A stretch of DNA of 7,819 nucleotides from a bacterium (GTDB taxonomy: Bacteria > Cyanobacteriota > Vampirovibrionia > Gastranaerophilales > UBA9971), in contig JBAWVS010000075.1 of assembly GCA_037147175.1 (NCBI GenBank), positions 1 through 7,819 on the forward strand, given 5' to 3'. The notes below the pieces were generated by a model, which saw nothing but the letters and a program-made list of their open reading frames with translations, did not search any database and was not told the DNA's origin. Both the position numbers and the translations under genes were made by a program. Numbering within the stretch: the first letter of the stretch is position 1; each line of letters starts with the position of its first letter. Shown piece by piece: positions 6,819-7,819 of this stretch.

Positions 6819-6992
6819 TTAAAATTGGTATTCTGTTTTTAGCTGACCATCAGGCAGTTCAAAAACAATTTTTCCGTTGATAGAATAAACGTTAGGAATT
6901 CCCTGACGTCTGTTTTCTTCTTGGGCTTTTTTAACAGCTCTGTTAAAGATTTTTGATATTTCAAATGTCTTTTTGTATTCATTATTTGTCAT
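6819..6992 (-). CDS. Small conserved-looking partner of the zeta-like kinase (57 aa)
   Basis: A 57-residue protein starting MTNNEYKKTFEISKIF and ending in TEYQF, with a basic, helix-prone first half (KKAQEENRRQ, 21-30) and a second half IPNVYSINGKIVFELPDG (32-49) that reads as a short beta-hairpin. Its ATG overlaps the TGA of the kinase gene by 4 bases (ATGA, 6992-6989). An AAGGA ribosome binding site lies 9 bases upstream (complement of 7002-7006), so it is translationally coupled to the kinase. From general knowledge, small proteins with a similar IPN-YS-NGK-YELP pattern occur beside zeta-like/COG4185 kinases, but I know no assigned function. An antitoxin or accessory subunit is a fair inference. 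No membrane segment or known DNA-binding fold is evident. Confidence 0.8.
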   Translation of the reverse strand: MTNNEYKKTFEISKIFNRAVKKAQEENRRQGIPNVYSINGKIVFELPDGQLKTEYQF

Positions 6993-7558
6993 TGAATAAC
7001 ATCCTTAATCAGCAGTTCAAAAGTTGCTTCATCCAGTACATTATAATCGTCTTTAGTTCCATTTGCAATTAGCTCTGTTTTTTCAATTCCGTTGTAAAAA
7101 ATCATCCAATTATCAACAGTATCTTTATATTTATTCCAAAAATTGTTTTTGCTTCTGTAAAATCGTCTTATTACGTCCTCGTCCGGAATGTGGTGACCGC
7201 CTTTTAAAACTCTTGTTTTTATTCTGTTTATGCAGATTTCAGGACTATCAACAAATGAATATATAAGGGTGACTTCATAATTCAGATTTTTAGCTTTTTT
7301 AATAGTTTTAAGGTGGTTACTTCCGGCAAGAGTTGTTTCTATGGCAAAAGAGATTTCTTGATTAAAGTAAGATTCAAGCCTTTTATAAACTTCTTTGCCG
7401 GCTGATATTCTTACGCTCTCTATATTTTCAGGACAAATTTCCCTTGCTATATCATCAGCATTTAAAAATTCAAGTTGTTCTTCAGGTAAAAGTTCACCGG
7501 CTAATGTACTTTTACCGCTTCCGTTTGCTCCCGCAATTATATAAAGAACTTTTGTCAT
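6989..7558 (-). CDS. Zeta toxin-like P-loop kinase (COG4185 type)
   Basis: A 189-residue P-loop NTPase. MTKVLYIIAGANGSGKSTLA gives a beta strand and Walker A (GANGSGKST, 10-18). FLNADDIA (31-38) matches the NAD/NxD motif that carries the catalytic Asp in zeta/PezT kinases. ETTLAG (74-79), GGHHIPDEDVIRRFYRS (120-136, with the phosphate-contacting arginines) and DNWMIFYNG (149-157) complete the family pattern. Zeta toxins phosphorylate UDP-N-acetylglucosamine in the cytosol and block wall synthesis; for this shorter COG4185 branch the substrate is unproven. The ATG at 7558 is chosen because GAGG lies 5 bases upstream and Walker A sits at the usual distance; an in-frame ATG 36 bases further upstream lies too close to the likely -10 to be transcribed with an RBS. 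The 57-residue gene overlaps its end, so the order is kinase first, partner second. Confidence 0.85.
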   Translation of the reverse strand: MTKVLYIIAGANGSGKSTLAGELLPEEQLEFLNADDIAREICPENIESVRISAGKEVYKRLESYFNQEISFAIETTLAGSNHLKTIKKAKNLNYEVTLIYSFVDSPEICINRIKTRVLKGGHHIPDEDVIRRFYRSKNNFWNKYKDTVDNWMIFYNGIEKTELIANGTKDDYNVLDEATFELLIKDVIQ

Positions 7559-7584
7559 TTTTACCTCATCACAAGTATAAGCTG

Positions 7585-7593
7585 ATTTTAGCA
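7585..7593 (-). promoter_or_regulatory. Extended -10 promoter (TGCTAAAAT) of the kinase operon
   Basis: On the minus strand TGCTAAAAT lies 27 bases before the kinase start codon, predicting transcription from about 7577 and a leader of some 20 bases that holds the GAGG ribosome binding site. A TTGAAT lies 14 bases upstream, too close for a normal -35; the TG extension may compensate. The same nonamer precedes the nuclease gene at 665-673. Confidence 0.5.
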
Positions 7594-7678
7594 CAAATTA
7601 TTTGATTCAATACTGACACATATCGAGGGACTTTCCACCTGTTTTGAGAATTGTGATTTATCATATACAACAAGCGGA

Positions 7679-7737
7679 TTGCGAGCAGAGGCTGCAGGGC
7701 AGGCTTGCCTAACCGAAACGCCGTTTAAAGCTCGCAA
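7679..7737. other. GC-rich structured element of unknown nature
   Basis: TTGCGAGC (7679-7686) is perfectly complementary to GCTCGCAA (7730-7737). Inside are two smaller hairpins: GGCA/TGCC (7698-7701 with 7706-7709) and AAAC/GTTT (7716-7719 with 7723-7726), so the whole can fold as a branched structure. Bases 7681-7740 are 35/60 G+C, far above the neighbourhood. It does not match tRNA, SRP RNA, RNase P or tmRNA signatures that I know. It could be a small RNA, a leader of a gene beyond the window, or a palindromic intergenic repeat. The strand is undetermined. Confidence 0.5.
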
Positions 7738-7819
7738 CTAAGAAACGTAAATGATTCTTGTTGGTACAGGAGTTACGCAGCATAAGTTAAAGTCTTGTTG
7801 TCATTGAATTTTATAGTAC

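Noticed and set aside
7063-7266. Plus-strand open frame of 67 codons
   Set aside because: Antisense shadow of the zeta-like kinase.
7594-7738. Minus-strand open run of about 48 codons through the GC-rich element
   Set aside because: No good start or RBS and no family resemblance; the sequence is better explained by the fold.
7768-7781. CAGGAGTTACGCAG as a transposon terminal repeat
   Set aside because: It recalls terminal motifs of some insertion sequences, but no inverted partner or transposase is in the window.
7756-7800. Direct repeat TCTTGTTG at 7756-7763 and 7793-7800
   Set aside because: Only 8 bases in AT-rich sequence; chance occurrence is likely.
1-7819. CRISPR array or tRNA genes
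   Set aside because: No regularly spaced identical repeats and no tRNA cloverleaf with a TpsiC-type arm were found on either strand.

Overview
The window is AT-rich bacterial DNA (roughly 30% G+C by eye, not counted). It uses ordinary bacterial start and stop signals, including a TTG start and TGA stops. The low G+C, the type of aminotransferase and the large SWIM-SNF2 helicase would fit a Gastranaerophilales/Vampirovibrionia-type ("Melainabacteria") gut bacterium. That is a guess from general resemblance; low-GC Firmicutes or Elusimicrobia are not excluded. The mix of genes (a YhcG-type nuclease, an SNF2 helicase, an integrase remnant and a zeta-toxin-like kinase) marks an accessory or mobile neighbourhood.

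Layout. (1) Bases 1-435: C-terminal part of a PLP-dependent class I/II aminotransferase, cut by the window edge; its first ~15 visible residues do not look like the family. (2) 436-707: non-coding leader with two candidate -10 elements. (3) 708-2212: a tight two-gene unit, a DUF1016/YhcG PD-(D/E)XK nuclease and a UPF0158 protein. (4) 2280-6002: a 1240-residue SNF2-family ATPase with an N-terminal SWIM zinc finger, from a TTG start. (5) 5958-6202, minus strand: the last piece of a tyrosine recombinase, its 5' part lost at a junction where a repeat-rich segment begins. (6) About 6203-6818: no gene; diverged direct repeats and several hairpins, ending in a bidirectional terminator-like hairpin. 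(7) 6819-7558, minus strand: a two-gene overlapping operon, a zeta-toxin/COG4185-type P-loop kinase followed by a 57-residue partner that is easily missed. (8) 7594-7819: the promoter of that operon and a GC-rich foldable element of unknown nature.

How they may work together. The nuclease, UPF0158 and SNF2 genes lie in one direction over 5.3 kb and could form a nuclease-helicase DNA-processing or defence group, but a candidate promoter before the SNF2 gene and the general abundance of each family leave this open. The kinase and its small partner look like a self-contained toxin-antitoxin-like module that converges on the SNF2 gene and is insulated from it by the hairpins.
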